NCBI RefSeq assembly: GCF_027923705.1
Contig: NZ_AP026442.1
Span: forward strand, 2,976,001 to 3,040,000
Length of the DNA stretch: 64,000 bases
DNA from: Cellulomonas sp. NTE-D12
GTDB taxonomy: Bacteria; Actinomycetota; Actinomycetes; Actinomycetales; Cellulomonadaceae
Direction: 5' to 3'
A program made the translations under genes and the position numbers. The notes beneath the pieces were generated by a model. It did not search any database. It had not been told where the DNA came from and saw only the letters and a list, made by a program, of their open reading frames with translations. Shown one piece after another: positions 16,103 through 25,882 of the stretch (positions are counted from its first letter, which is position 1; every line of letters starts with the position of its first letter).

Positions 16103-17110
16103 TCAGGCCGCGCGGTCCACCAGCGCGTCGGCGAACTGCACCAGGGACTCCTTGACCGGGCCGTCCGGCAGCGGTGCGAGCTCGGCGACGGCGGCACGCG
16201 CCACGGCGACGGCACGCTGCCGCGTCTCCTCCACCACGGGGTGCCGTCCGAGGGTCGCCACGGCGGCGGCCAACCGGTCGTCGTCCGACAGGTCGGAGTC
16301 CAGCAGGGCCACGGCCGCACGGTCCTCGTCCGTGGCGTCGGGACCCGCCGCCCGCGCGCGCAGCAGCAGCACCGGCATGGTCGGCACGCCGTCACGCAGG
16401 TCGGTGCCGGGCGTCTTGCCGCTGAGCGACCCGTCAGACGTCAGGTCCAGCACGTCGTCGGCCAGCTGGAACGCCAGGCCGATCAGCTCGCCGAACCGTC
16501 CCACGGTCGCGACCACCTCCGGCGAGCAGCCGGACAGCATCGCGCCGAACTGCGCCGAGGTCGCGATCAGCGACGCCGTCTTGTCGGCGAGCACCTGCAG
16601 GTAGTGCTCGACCGGGTCCTCCCCCGTCGCCGGCCCGACCGTCTCGTGCATCTGCCCCATGCAGAGCCGGACGAACGTGTCCGCCTGCAGGGTCAGCGCC
16701 GGCTGACCGAGGTGCGCGACCACCTGCGACGCCCGGGCGAACAGCAGGTCGCCCGTGAGGATGGCGATCGAGTTGCCCCACACCTCGTGGGCGGCCGGAG
16801 CGCCGCGGCGCAGCGGAGCGTCGTCCATCACGTCGTCGTGGTACAGCGACGCCAGGTGGGTCAGCTCGACCACCACGGCGCCGTCGATCACCTGCGAGCG
16901 GTCGGGGTCGCCGAGCTCCGCCGTGAGCAGCGCGAGCAGCGGACGCAGCCGCTTGCCGCCGGCGGAGACCAGGTGCGTGCTGGTGGCGCCGACCAGCAGG
17001 TCGGTGGTCGCCACCGCCTCACGCAGGCGCGCCTCGACCGTGCCGAGCCGCTCCGTCAGTCGTGCGGAGAGCTCGGGGTCGGCGAGGGCGAAGGCCGTCG
17101 TCGTCGTCAC
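16103..17110 (-). CDS. grcC: Polyprenyl diphosphate synthase (menaquinone side chain)
   Basis: A 335-residue all-trans prenyl synthase. The first aspartate-rich motif is LYHDDVMDDA (FARM), the second LADDVLDLTSD (SARM); GGKRLRPLL binds the allylic pyrophosphate. It condenses isopentenyl diphosphate units onto an allylic primer, in the cytoplasm at the membrane. Its position directly behind nuoN and near the men genes points to the menaquinone tail rather than carotenoids. It has its own leaderless-type start: TAGGTT (17117-17122), six bases, then GTG at 17110. Chain length cannot be read safely from sequence. Confidence 0.92.
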   Translation of the reverse strand: MTTTTAFALADPELSARLTERLGTVEARLREAVATTDLLVGATSTHLVSAGGKRLRPLLALLTAELGDPDRSQVIDGAVVVELTHLASLYHDDVMDDAPLRRGAPAAHEVWGNSIAILTGDLLFARASQVVAHLGQPALTLQADTFVRLCMGQMHETVGPATGEDPVEHYLQVLADKTASLIATSAQFGAMLSGCSPEVVATVGRFGELIGLAFQLADDVLDLTSDGSLSGKTPGTDLRDGVPTMPVLLLRARAAGPDATDEDRAAVALLDSDLSDDDRLAAAVATLGRHPVVEETRQRAVAVARAAVAELAPLPDGPVKESLVQFADALVDRAA

Positions 17111-17116
17111 GGGATG

Positions 17117-17122
17117 AACCTA
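17117..17122 (-). promoter_or_regulatory. Leaderless-type -10 element of the prenyl synthase (TAGGTT)
   Basis: On the minus strand TAGGTT is followed by CATCCC and the GTG start. It lies between the nuoN stop and grcC, so grcC need not depend on the nuo transcript. Confidence 0.55.
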
Positions 17123-17160
17123 TCTTCCGGACCCGGTGGCGGCGCAGCGGCGGACAGCCG

Positions 17161-18873
17161 TCACTGCAGGAACCGCGCCACCGCGTCGACCAGGTCGAGC
17201 ACCGGGGTGGGGAACACGCCGAGCAGGACGGTGCCGACGGCGCAGACTGCGATCGCGACCGCCGCCAAGCCCTCGGACCGGACGACGACCGTCGCGGTGG
17301 CCCGCTCGGTGAGCGTCGGGGCGACCGCGACCGCCGTGGCGGTTCCGCCGCCGGCGACGTCCGCCAGCTCGTCGGACGCGGCCGCGGGCACGGCGTCCCC
17401 GCCCGCGACGTCGTCGTCCTCGACCGCCGCCTCGGCCGTCTCCTCGTGCGCCGCCGTGAAGAACATCAGCACGATGATCCGGACGTAGAAGAACGCGGCC
17501 GCCGCCGAGGCGAGCACGCCGATCAGCGCCAGGGGCCAGGCACCGCCGGCCACCGCCGCGGAGAACACCGCGAACTTCCCCATGAACCCCGCCGTCAGCG
17601 GGATGCCGGCGAAGGACAGCAGGAACAGCGTGAAGGTCAGCGCCAGCACCGGGTGCGACCGGCCCAGGCCGGCCCACTGGGACAGTGCCGTCGCCTCACC
17701 CGTGATCGAGTCGCCGCTGCGCTCCCGCACCAGCGAGACGATCGCGAACGCGCCGATGGTCGCCAGGCCGTACGCGACCAGGTAGAACAGCACGCCCGTG
17801 ATGCCGCGCTGGTGCAGGGCGACCACGCCGGTGAGCACGAAGCCGGCGTGCGCGATCGAGGAGTAGGCGAGCAGCCGCTTCACGTCGTTCTGCACCAGGC
17901 CGGCGACCGTGCCGACCACCATGGTGGCGATCGCGACGATCCACAGCAGGGCGCCGAGGTCCCACGCCATCCCGGGCAGCATCGCGTAGACGATCCGCAG
18001 GATCGCGCCGAACGCCGCGACCTTGGTGCACGCGGCCATGAAGCCCGTGATGGGCGTCGGGGCGCCCTGGTAGACGTCGGGGGTCCACATGTGGAACGGC
18101 ACCGCACCGACCTTGAACAGCAGGCCGGCGAACAGCAGCACCGTGCCGACCAGCAGCAGCCCCTCGGTCCCGCCCGGGGTGCCCGTCGCGGCGGTGATGT
18201 CGGCGTACCGGATCGAGCCGCTGTAGCCGTACAGCAGCACGATGCCGAACAGCAGGAGCGCCGAGGCGAAGGCGCCGAGCAGGAAGTACTTCATCGACGC
18301 CTCCTGCGAGAGGAGGCGGCGCCGGCGCGCCATGCCGGACAGCAGGTAGAGCGGCAGCGACAGCACCTCGAGCGCGACGAACAGCGTCAGCAGGTCACCG
18401 GCGGCCGGGAACACCATCATCCCGCCGAGGGCGAAGAGCGTGAGGGGGTAGACCTCGGTCTGCGACAGCCCCGCGCGGCGGGCCTGCTCCTCGTACTCCG
18501 AGCCCGGGACGGCCGCGGCGAGCGGTGCGAACGAGTCCTCGCCGGTCTGGGTGCGGTCGGCGACCACCAGCACGGACAGCAGGCCGAGCAGCGCCAGAGT
18601 GGCCCACAGCACCAGGGTCGGGCCGTCCACCAGCAGCGAACCGCCGAGCACGACGGTGCCGCCGGAGCGGTGCACCCCGCCCCACAGGGCGACGACGGCG
18701 ACCAGCGCACCGGCCGTGGCGGCGATCGCGAGAGCGACCTGGGTGGTGCGGCGGAGGCGGTCGGGCACGAAGGCCTCGACCAGCACACCGACCACGGCGG
18801 CCCCCAGCACGACGACCACCGGGGCGAGCGCCGTCCAGGCGACGCTCGGCGCGGTGAAGGCAGCGGCGATCAC
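17161..18873 (-). CDS. nuoN: NADH-quinone oxidoreductase subunit N
   Basis: A 570-residue antiporter-like membrane subunit of complex I, one of the three proton-pumping modules. Hallmarks include the transmembrane lysine/glutamate regions LFVALEVLSLPLYLLSG, VGAVPFHMWTPDVYQGAPTPITGF and LLAYSSIAHAGF. An Ala/Asp/Thr-rich hydrophilic insert of about 50 residues interrupts the C-terminal part before the final membrane helix. The GTG start overlaps the nuoM stop (GTGA). It is the last nuo gene of the operon. Confidence 0.96.
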   Translation of the reverse strand: MIAAAFTAPSVAWTALAPVVVVLGAAVVGVLVEAFVPDRLRRTTQVALAIAATAGALVAVVALWGGVHRSGGTVVLGGSLLVDGPTLVLWATLALLGLLSVLVVADRTQTGEDSFAPLAAAVPGSEYEEQARRAGLSQTEVYPLTLFALGGMMVFPAAGDLLTLFVALEVLSLPLYLLSGMARRRRLLSQEASMKYFLLGAFASALLLFGIVLLYGYSGSIRYADITAATGTPGGTEGLLLVGTVLLFAGLLFKVGAVPFHMWTPDVYQGAPTPITGFMAACTKVAAFGAILRIVYAMLPGMAWDLGALLWIVAIATMVVGTVAGLVQNDVKRLLAYSSIAHAGFVLTGVVALHQRGITGVLFYLVAYGLATIGAFAIVSLVRERSGDSITGEATALSQWAGLGRSHPVLALTFTLFLLSFAGIPLTAGFMGKFAVFSAAVAGGAWPLALIGVLASAAAAFFYVRIIVLMFFTAAHEETAEAAVEDDDVAGGDAVPAAASDELADVAGGGTATAVAVAPTLTERATATVVVRSEGLAAVAIAVCAVGTVLLGVFPTPVLDLVDAVARFLQ

Positions 18874-20405
18874 TTGGCGGTCCCTTCGGATGCGACGGCC
18901 GGCAGGTCGGCGACGCCGACGTTCTGCACGGTGGTCTGCGCGGCTGGGCGGACCAGGTTCAGCGCGGGCCCGGGCACGAAGCCGAGCACCAGCATGACGG
19001 CGACCAGCGGGCCGATCGCCCACCGCTCCACGCTGCTGACGTCCTTCATGGTGTCCAGACCGGGCCGCACGGGACCGGTGAACATCCGCTGGTAGGTCCA
19101 CAGGATGTAGAGCGCGGCGAGCACCACGCCGATGCTGGCGACGACCGCGGCGGCGGGCACCGCCGGGAAGCTGCCGACCAGCACCAGGAACTCGCTGACG
19201 AACGGTGACAGGCCGGGCAGCGCGAGCGCCGAGAGGCCGACCACCAGGAACAGGCCCGCGAGCACCGGGGTGACCCGCTGCAGCCCGCCGAAGTCGTCGA
19301 TCCGCTGCGACCCGCGGCGCGAGATCAGGAACCCGGCGAGCAGGAACAGGGCGCCGGTGCTGAACCCGTGGTTGACCATGTAGAACGACGAGCCCGCGAC
19401 GGACGTCGACGTGAAGGCGAAGATGCCGAGCACGATGAAGCCGAAGTGCGACACCGACGTGTACGCCACCAGGCGCAGCAGGTCACGCTGGCCGATCGCC
19501 AGCAGGGCGCCGTACAGGATGGACACCACCGCCAGGACGATGACCACCGGGGCGGCCCAGCGCGAGGCGTTCGGGAAGAGCGGCAGGCACAGCGTCAGCA
19601 TCCCGAAGGTGCCGACCTTGTCGAGCACGCCGACCAGCAGCGTCGAGGTGCCCGCGGGTGCCTGCTCGGCGGCGTCGGGCAACCAGGTGTGCACCGGGAA
19701 CATCGGCGCCTTGATGGCGAACGCGACGAAGAACGCGACGAACAGCAGCCGCTCGGTGGTGGGGTCCAGGTGCAGGCCGACGAGGTTCTGCGTGAGGAAG
19801 CCCTGCGGGCCGCCGGGGCCCTTGAGGTACAGCGCGATGACGCCGACCAGCATGACCAGCCCACCGGCGAGCGAGTACAGCAGGAACTTCACCGCGGCGT
19901 AGCGCCGTCGGGGCCCGCCGTAGCTGCCGATCATGAAGTAGACCGGGATCAGCATCGCCTCGAACAGGATGTAGAAGAGGAACACGTCGCGCGCGGCGAA
20001 CACGGCGACGACGAACGCCTCGAGCGCGAGCACCAGCGCGAGGTAGCGACGCAGGCTGTTCGACGCGGACGTCGCGCTGCCCTGCTCGTGCCAGGCGGCG
20101 AGCACCACCAGCGGCACCAGCAGCACCGACATGCCGATCAGCGCGAGCGCGACGCCGTTGACGCCGACAGCGTAGGAGACGCCGAACGCAGGGATCCAGC
20201 TGTGCACCTCGGTCAGCTGGTACTCGCCGGCGCGGTGGGTGTCGAAGGCGAGGAACGCCAGGCCGGTCAGCACCAGCTCGGCGATCGCGAAGGCCAGCGC
20301 CACCGGCCGGACGACGTTGCGTGGCGCGGCGGGCAGCACCCACAGCACGACGGCGCCGACCAGGGGCAGCAGCACCAGGACGGTGAGCCAGGGGAAGGAA
20401 GACAT
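18870..20405 (-). CDS. nuoM: NADH-quinone oxidoreductase subunit M
   Basis: This 511-residue antiporter-like subunit has about 14 transmembrane helices. Conserved blocks are FLFYILFEAMLIPVYFMIGSYGG (with the essential Glu), AIKAPMFPVHTWLPDAAEQAPAGTSTLL and LVAYTSVSHFGFIVLGIFA with conserved Lys and His. The start ATG at 20405 is 17 bases past the nuoL stop and has GGGAGAG upstream. The overlap with nuoN is four bases. Confidence 0.97.
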   Translation of the reverse strand: MSSFPWLTVLVLLPLVGAVVLWVLPAAPRNVVRPVALAFAIAELVLTGLAFLAFDTHRAGEYQLTEVHSWIPAFGVSYAVGVNGVALALIGMSVLLVPLVVLAAWHEQGSATSASNSLRRYLALVLALEAFVVAVFAARDVFLFYILFEAMLIPVYFMIGSYGGPRRRYAAVKFLLYSLAGGLVMLVGVIALYLKGPGGPQGFLTQNLVGLHLDPTTERLLFVAFFVAFAIKAPMFPVHTWLPDAAEQAPAGTSTLLVGVLDKVGTFGMLTLCLPLFPNASRWAAPVVIVLAVVSILYGALLAIGQRDLLRLVAYTSVSHFGFIVLGIFAFTSTSVAGSSFYMVNHGFSTGALFLLAGFLISRRGSQRIDDFGGLQRVTPVLAGLFLVVGLSALALPGLSPFVSEFLVLVGSFPAVPAAAVVASIGVVLAALYILWTYQRMFTGPVRPGLDTMKDVSSVERWAIGPLVAVMLVLGFVPGPALNLVRPAAQTTVQNVGVADLPAVASEGTAK

Positions 20406-20422
20406 CGGTCGCTGCTCTCCCG

Positions 20423-22384
20423 TCAGCTCTGCAGGGCCAGGACGACGACCACCAGGGCGACCAGGCCCAGGAGCATCGTCGAGGCGTAGGAGCGGACGTA
20501 GCCGGTCTGTGGACGGCGGGCGAGGTCGCCGGAGGCGACCGTCCCCTTGGCGAGGCCGGACACGGCGCCGTCCACCAGGGCCCGGTCCCCGTACACGAGG
20601 GAGCGGGTGAGCACCTGGCCGGGGACCACCAGCACGCCGTCGTTGACGACGTCCTGGTACAGGTCCTTGCGGGCGGCCCGCGTGAGGGTGGTGCCGAGCG
20701 GCGGCGTGGTGGGCACCGCGGCGACGGCGTACCGGCGCCACGCGATGAGGACGCCGATCACGACGACCAGCAGGCTCAGCGCGATCAGCACCGGCGCGGG
20801 GATCACCGGCTCGGCGTGGTCGGTGGCGCCGACCGACGGCTCCAGCCAGTGCGTGAACCGCGAGCCCGTGGCGAGGATGCCGCCCAGTGCGACGGAGCCC
20901 ACCGCCAGGATGATCATCGGCACGGTCATCAGCGCCGGGGCCTCGTGCGGGTGCTGGTGGCTGCCGTCCGCCTTGTCGGTCCAGCGCTTGGTGCCCTCGA
21001 ACGTCATGAAGAACAGCCGCGCGATGTAGAAGGCCGTGATCGCGGCGCCGAGCAGGGCGACCGTGCCGAACAGCCAGGCGCGCCACGGCTGCCCGTCCGT
21101 CGGGACGAACGCCGCCTCGATGATCGGGTCCTTGGAGAAGAAGCCGGAGAACGGGAACATCCCGACGATCGCCAGCGCACCGGCCATGAACGTCAGCCAG
21201 GTGATCTTCATCGAGCGCCCGAGGCCGCCGAAGAAGCGCATGTCCGTCTGGTCGTCCATCGCGTGCATCACCGAACCGGCACCGAGGAACATGCCGGCCT
21301 TGAAGAAGCCGTGCGTCACCAGGTGCAGGATCGCGAACGCGTAGCCGACGGGGCCGAGTCCGGCCGCCAGGATCATGTAGCCGATCTGGGACATCGTCGA
21401 GGCGGCCAGCGCCTTCTTGATGTCGTCCTTCGCGCAGCCGACGATCGCGCCGAACAGGAGGCTGATCGCCCCGACGATCGTCACGACGAGCCGGGCGGTG
21501 GGAGCGGCGTCGAAGATCGCGTTGGACCGGACCACCAGGTAGACACCGGCGGTGACCATCGTCGCCGCGTGGATCAGGGCGGACACCGGCGTCGGGCCGG
21601 CCATCGCGTCACCCAGCCACGACTGCAGCGGGAACTGCGCCGACTTGCCGCACGCGGCGAGCAGCAGCATCAGGCCGACGCCCGTCCACAGCGCGGTGTC
21701 CTTGGACCCGGACGCCGCCGCGGCGTGCACCGTGGTGAAGTCCAGCGCGCCGACCTTGGCGAAGATCATGCCCATGCCGATGATCAGGCCCAGGTCGCCG
21801 ATGCGGTTGGCGACGAACGCCTTCTTGCCCGCGACGGCGTAGTCGAGGCGGTAGTTCCAGAAGCTGATCAGCAGGTAGGACGCCAGGCCGACGCCCTCCC
21901 AGCCGACGAACAGCAGCAGGTAGGAGTCCGCCAGCACCAGCAGCAGCATCGCGGCGACGAACAGGTTGAGGTAGGCGAAGAACCGGCGGCGGTCGACGTC
22001 GTGCTCCATGTAGGCCACGGAGTAGACGTGGATCAGGGTGCCGACGAACGTCACCAGCAGGACGAAGGTCAGCGACAGCGGGTCGACGCGCAGGCCGGCG
22101 TTCAGGTGGAACGAGCCGGCGTCGATCCAGGTGCCGAGCTTGACGTCGAGCACGCGCTGGTCGGCGGGGCGGCCGAGCACCGTGACGAACGCGACGAGGC
22201 CGAGCAGGAAGGCGGCGCCGGAGGCGAGCACGCCCACCCAGTGGCCCCAGCGGTCGGCCCGCCGCCCCAGCAGGAGCAGCACCGCGGCGGACGCCAGCGG
22301 CAGGCCCACCAGCAGCGATGCGTAGGAGACGGAGCCGCCGTCCACCGGGGAGGCGGAGGCGACCAGTTCGGTCAACAGATGCAC
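20423..22384 (-). CDS. nuoL: NADH-quinone oxidoreductase subunit L
   Basis: A 653-residue antiporter-like subunit, including the long lateral helix that follows the pump domain in this family. Characteristic are SYLLLFVGWEGVGLASYLLISFW, GKSAQFPLQSWLGDAMAGPTPVSALIHAATMVTAGVYL split over the fourth to eighth helices, and AALAASTMSQIGYM-type lysine region. The GTG at 22384 is ten bases after the nuoK stop; the N-terminus before residue 19 is weakly conserved, so a later start is possible. Confidence 0.96.
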   Translation of the reverse strand: MHLLTELVASASPVDGGSVSYASLLVGLPLASAAVLLLLGRRADRWGHWVGVLASGAAFLLGLVAFVTVLGRPADQRVLDVKLGTWIDAGSFHLNAGLRVDPLSLTFVLLVTFVGTLIHVYSVAYMEHDVDRRRFFAYLNLFVAAMLLLVLADSYLLLFVGWEGVGLASYLLISFWNYRLDYAVAGKKAFVANRIGDLGLIIGMGMIFAKVGALDFTTVHAAAASGSKDTALWTGVGLMLLLAACGKSAQFPLQSWLGDAMAGPTPVSALIHAATMVTAGVYLVVRSNAIFDAAPTARLVVTIVGAISLLFGAIVGCAKDDIKKALAASTMSQIGYMILAAGLGPVGYAFAILHLVTHGFFKAGMFLGAGSVMHAMDDQTDMRFFGGLGRSMKITWLTFMAGALAIVGMFPFSGFFSKDPIIEAAFVPTDGQPWRAWLFGTVALLGAAITAFYIARLFFMTFEGTKRWTDKADGSHQHPHEAPALMTVPMIILAVGSVALGGILATGSRFTHWLEPSVGATDHAEPVIPAPVLIALSLLVVVIGVLIAWRRYAVAAVPTTPPLGTTLTRAARKDLYQDVVNDGVLVVPGQVLTRSLVYGDRALVDGAVSGLAKGTVASGDLARRPQTGYVRSYASTMLLGLVALVVVVLALQS

Positions 22385-22394
22385 GTGCCGGCCC

Positions 22395-22694
22395 TCAGCT
22401 CTTCAGCAGGTTGACGTCGTCGACCGACGCGGAGCGCCGGGTGCGGAAGATAGCGACGATGATGGCGAGCCCGACGACCACCTCGGCGGCGGCGACCACC
22501 ATGACGAAGAAGGCCAGGACCTGGCCCGTCAGGTTGCCGTGCAGCCGGGCGAACGTCACCAGCGCGAGGTTGCTCGCGTTGAGCATCAGCTCGACGCCCA
22601 TGAACACGATGATCGAGTTGCGTCGCAGCAGCACCGTCAGGGCGCCGATGGAGAACAGGATCGCCGCGAGGACGAGGTAGTGGGTCAGGCTCAC
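22395..22694 (-). CDS. nuoK: NADH-quinone oxidoreductase subunit K
   Basis: A 99-residue protein with three transmembrane helices, the MrpC-like subunit of the complex I proton path. The buried glutamates are in VFMGVELMLNASNLALV and AAAEVVVGLAI. Length and layout are normal for the family. Its GTG overlaps the nuoJ stop by four bases. Confidence 0.97.
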   Translation of the reverse strand: MSLTHYLVLAAILFSIGALTVLLRRNSIIVFMGVELMLNASNLALVTFARLHGNLTGQVLAFFVMVVAAAEVVVGLAIIVAIFRTRRSASVDDVNLLKS

Positions 22695-23677
22695 GGCTTG
22701 GGCTCCGTCCGCTGGTCCTGCACGGTCGCGTCGCCGGCGTCCTGCGGTCCGCTCGGGGCGTGCACCCCCGGCACGGGCGCGCCGACGACGGCTGCCTCGT
22801 GGTCGGCCGCCTCCGGCGGCGTGGTGCCGCCGACCGGGCCGATCTGGGTCGCCGAGGTGAACGCCCCACCACCGGACGCCCAGCCGCCCGCGAGCACCCG
22901 GTCGATGCGCGCGGCGTACTCGGCGGCGTCGGCCTCCTGGCCGCGCACCCGCAGCACGCGCGGCACCGAGATGTCCAGCGGCTGCCCGTCCGGTCCGAGC
23001 GCCGGCACGTCCATCGCGTTGTGCCGCGCGTACACACCGGGAGCGGGCAGCGGGGTCAGCGTGTGGCCGTTGCGGACTCGGGCGTCGGCCCGCTCCTTCT
23101 GCGTCACGCGGGCCGTCAGGCGGCGGCGGTGGGTCAGCACCAGCGCGCCCAGCGCCGCTGTGACCAGCAGCGCGCCGACCACCTCGAAGGCGAAGACGTA
23201 CTGGCCGAAGACGATCCGGGCGAGCTCGACGGGGTTCGAGTCGGCGTTCGCCGAGGTCAGGCCCTTCGCGGGTCCGTAGGTCGCGCGGCCCACGACGCCG
23301 GCCAGCACCACCACCAGGCCGATCCCGCCGAGCAGCGCGGTGACCCGCTGCCCGCGCAGCGTCTCCACCAGCGAGTCGGAGGTGTCGACGCCGACCAGCA
23401 TCAGCACGAAGAGGAACAGCATCATCACGGCGCCGGTGTAGACGACCACCTGGACGACCCCGAGGAACACCGCGTCCTGCGCGACGTACAGGAACGCCAG
23501 GCTGATCATCACCACGACGACCGACAGGGCCGCGTGCACCGCCTTGCGGGCGAACAGCAGGCCGAGAGCGGCGATCACCATGATCGGGCCGAGGGTCCAG
23601 AACAGGATCGCCTCGCCCGTCGTCGTGACCCCCGCGCCGGTCAGCGAGGTGTGGACGAGGGCAACCAGCGCGCTCAT
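22691..23677 (-). CDS. nuoJ: NADH-quinone oxidoreductase subunit J with long C-terminal extension
   Basis: The first 190 residues carry the five helices of NuoJ (AVHAALSVVVVMISLAFLYV, VVQVVVYTGAVMMLFLFVLML). A hydrophilic extension of about 135 residues follows, rich in Ala, Gly, Pro and Asp, making the protein 328 residues instead of the usual 165-200. The extension probably faces the cytoplasm; its function is unknown. ATG at 23677 overlaps the nuoI stop (ATGA). Confidence 0.94.
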   Translation of the reverse strand: MSALVALVHTSLTGAGVTTTGEAILFWTLGPIMVIAALGLLFARKAVHAALSVVVVMISLAFLYVAQDAVFLGVVQVVVYTGAVMMLFLFVLMLVGVDTSDSLVETLRGQRVTALLGGIGLVVVLAGVVGRATYGPAKGLTSANADSNPVELARIVFGQYVFAFEVVGALLVTAALGALVLTHRRRLTARVTQKERADARVRNGHTLTPLPAPGVYARHNAMDVPALGPDGQPLDISVPRVLRVRGQEADAAEYAARIDRVLAGGWASGGGAFTSATQIGPVGGTTPPEAADHEAAVVGAPVPGVHAPSGPQDAGDATVQDQRTEPKP

Positions 23678-24543
23678 CGGGTGCCCTGCCGGGTCGCCGC
23701 CGCCGTGAGGTCCGCCTGCGCCTGCGCCGTCGCGCCGCGGGGTGCCGGCGGCACGCCCTTGGCGACGTTGGCCGGCAGCGACGGGTCGTCGGGCCGGTGC
23801 TCGGTCACCCACGCCTCCTGCTCGGCGGTCGGCCCGGTGACGGTGCCCTGGTAGTAGTCGGTGTCCGTGGTGCCCTCCACCATCGGGTGCGGGGAGGAGA
23901 GCATCCCGTTGCGCAGCGGCGCGAGCAGGTCCTCCTTCTCCCAGATGAGCCCGGCGCGCGTCGGTCCCGCGAGCTCGAAGTCGTTGGTCATGGTCAGCGC
24001 CCGCGTCGGGCAGGCCTCGATGCACAGGCCGCACAGGATGCAGCGCAGGTAGTTGATCTGGTAGACGCGGCCGTACCGCTCCCCCGGCGAGTACTGCTCG
24101 TCGGGGGTGTTGTCCGCGGCCTCGACGTAGATCGCGTCCGCCGGGCACGCCCACGCGCACAGCTCGCAGCCGATGCACTTCTCCAGGCCGTCCGCGTAGC
24201 GGTTGAGCTGGTGACGGCCGTGGAACCGCGGCTTCGGCGGGATCTTCTCCGACGGGTACTGCTCCGTCACCGTGGGCCGGAACAGGTTGGCGAGCGTCAC
24301 GCCGAACCCCGCGACCGGCGCGAGCGCGGCCTGGAGGCCCGTCGACCCCGGCATCCGGGACGTGTAGCCCTGGGCCGGGGCGCCGACCTCGCGGCCCGCG
24401 GCGGGCTTGGTCGCCGGAGTGCCGGCGGGCCGGCGGGCCGGGGTGGCCGACGGGCGGGCGGCCGGCGTCGCGCCGGTCGCGCTCGTCCCGCCCTGCTTCT
24501 TCGGCGTCGGCTTCTTCGGCGTCGGCCTGGTGGGCTCAGCCAC
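23674..24543 (-). CDS. nuoI: NADH-quinone oxidoreductase subunit I (two 4Fe-4S clusters) with extended termini
   Basis: The core is a ferredoxin domain with cluster ligands C123, C126, C129, C133 (CIGCELCAWACP) and C168, C171, C174, C178 (CILCGLCIEACP); these are clusters N6a and N6b that pass electrons from NuoG to NuoB. An N-terminal stretch of about 65 residues is rich in Pro, Lys, Ala and Thr, with the repeat PTPKKPTPKK, and about 70 low-complexity residues follow at the C-terminus. The GTG start overlaps nuoH by eight bases. The extensions are unusual compared with the 160-220 residues typical of the family. Confidence 0.95.
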   Translation of the reverse strand: MAEPTRPTPKKPTPKKQGGTSATGATPAARPSATPARRPAGTPATKPAAGREVGAPAQGYTSRMPGSTGLQAALAPVAGFGVTLANLFRPTVTEQYPSEKIPPKPRFHGRHQLNRYADGLEKCIGCELCAWACPADAIYVEAADNTPDEQYSPGERYGRVYQINYLRCILCGLCIEACPTRALTMTNDFELAGPTRAGLIWEKEDLLAPLRNGMLSSPHPMVEGTTDTDYYQGTVTGPTAEQEAWVTEHRPDDPSLPANVAKGVPPAPRGATAQAQADLTAAATRQGTR

Positions 24544-25882
24544 GGGGCACCTCCTGCGTGACCTGGGGGGCGGTCGCGTCGGTCGCCGTCTGCACGGCCA
24601 TCCGGCGCTGGGCGCGCGGCGAGGGCGGCAGCACCTGACCGGGCAGCGGTGGGACGGGGTAGCCGTCGGCGTACGGGTCGAACGCCTTGACCGGTGCGGC
24701 GCGCTGCTCGGGCTTCTTCTCCGGGATGAGGAACGACACGATCAGCCCGACGACCACCAGCCCGGCCAGCACGTAGAGCAGCGTGCTCAGCTGCAGGTGG
24801 GTGAACTGGCGCACGCCCTGGACGACGGCCACGCACACCACCCACACCAGGGCGGACGGGATCAGCACCTTCCAGCCGAGCTTCATGAACTGGTCGTACC
24901 GGAACCGCAGCAGCGTGCCGCGCACCCAGACGAAGAAGAACATCAGCAGCCAGACCTTGGCGAGGAACCACAGCAGCGGCCACCAGCCGGTGTTGAGCAC
25001 CCCGTGGTCGATCGCGGTCAACGGCCACGGCGCACGCCAGCCACCGAGGAACAGCGTGGTGGCCACGGCCGAGACGTTGAGCATGTTGATGTACTCGGCG
25101 AGGAAGAACCAGGCGAACTTCATCGAGGAGTACTCGGTGGTGTAGCCGCCGACCAGCTCGCCCTCGGCCTCGGGGAGGTCGAAGGGCAGCCGGTTGGTCT
25201 CGCCGACCATCGAGATCACGTAGATGACGAACGCCGGCAGCAGCGGCAGGAACCACCACACGCGGATCTGCGAGTCGACGATCTGCGACGTGGACATCGA
25301 GCCCGCGAGCACGAACACGCTGACCAGCGACAGGCCCATGGCGAGCTCGTAGCTGATCACCTGGGCGGTGGACCGGACCGAGCCGAGCAGCGGGTAGGTC
25401 GAGTTGGACGACCAACCGCCGAGCACGATGCCGTACACGCCGACCGAGGCGCACGCGAGGATGTAGAGCGTCGCCACCGGGAAGTCCGTCAGCTGCAGCG
25501 GCGTGCTGTGGCCGAACATGCTGACCTGGGGACCCATCGGGATCACCGCGTACGTGAGCAGCGAGCAGAACACCGCGATCATCGGCGCGACCAGGTAGAC
25601 GATCTTGTCCGCCGCCGAGACGTCGATGTCCTCCTTGACCAGGAGCTTCATCGCGTCCGCGAGCGACTGCAGCAGACCGAACGGGCCGTGCACGTTGGGG
25701 CCGGGGCGCACCTGCATGCGGCCGACCACGCGGCGCTCGAACCAGATGGCGAACAGCACCGACAGCAGCATGAACACGAGGATCGCGACGGCCTTGATCG
25801 CCCAGATCCACCACGTGTCGTGACTGAAGTCGGCACCGGTCGGCGCACCGCCGACGGCCGCCGCCACGCTGAGCGCGTTCAC
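24536..25882 (-). CDS. nuoH: NADH-quinone oxidoreductase subunit H
   Basis: A 448-residue subunit with eight transmembrane helices that forms the quinone chamber floor with NuoB and NuoD. Signatures: RVVGRMQVRPGPNVHGPFGLLQSLADAMKLLVKED and ETNRLPFDLPEAEGELVGGYTTEYSSMKFA. A tail of about 60 hydrophilic residues follows the last helix. The GTG start overlaps the nuoG stop. Confidence 0.97.
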   Translation of the reverse strand: MNALSVAAAVGGAPTGADFSHDTWWIWAIKAVAILVFMLLSVLFAIWFERRVVGRMQVRPGPNVHGPFGLLQSLADAMKLLVKEDIDVSAADKIVYLVAPMIAVFCSLLTYAVIPMGPQVSMFGHSTPLQLTDFPVATLYILACASVGVYGIVLGGWSSNSTYPLLGSVRSTAQVISYELAMGLSLVSVFVLAGSMSTSQIVDSQIRVWWFLPLLPAFVIYVISMVGETNRLPFDLPEAEGELVGGYTTEYSSMKFAWFFLAEYINMLNVSAVATTLFLGGWRAPWPLTAIDHGVLNTGWWPLLWFLAKVWLLMFFFVWVRGTLLRFRYDQFMKLGWKVLIPSALVWVVCVAVVQGVRQFTHLQLSTLLYVLAGLVVVGLIVSFLIPEKKPEQRAAPVKAFDPYADGYPVPPLPGQVLPPSPRAQRRMAVQTATDATAPQVTQEVPRG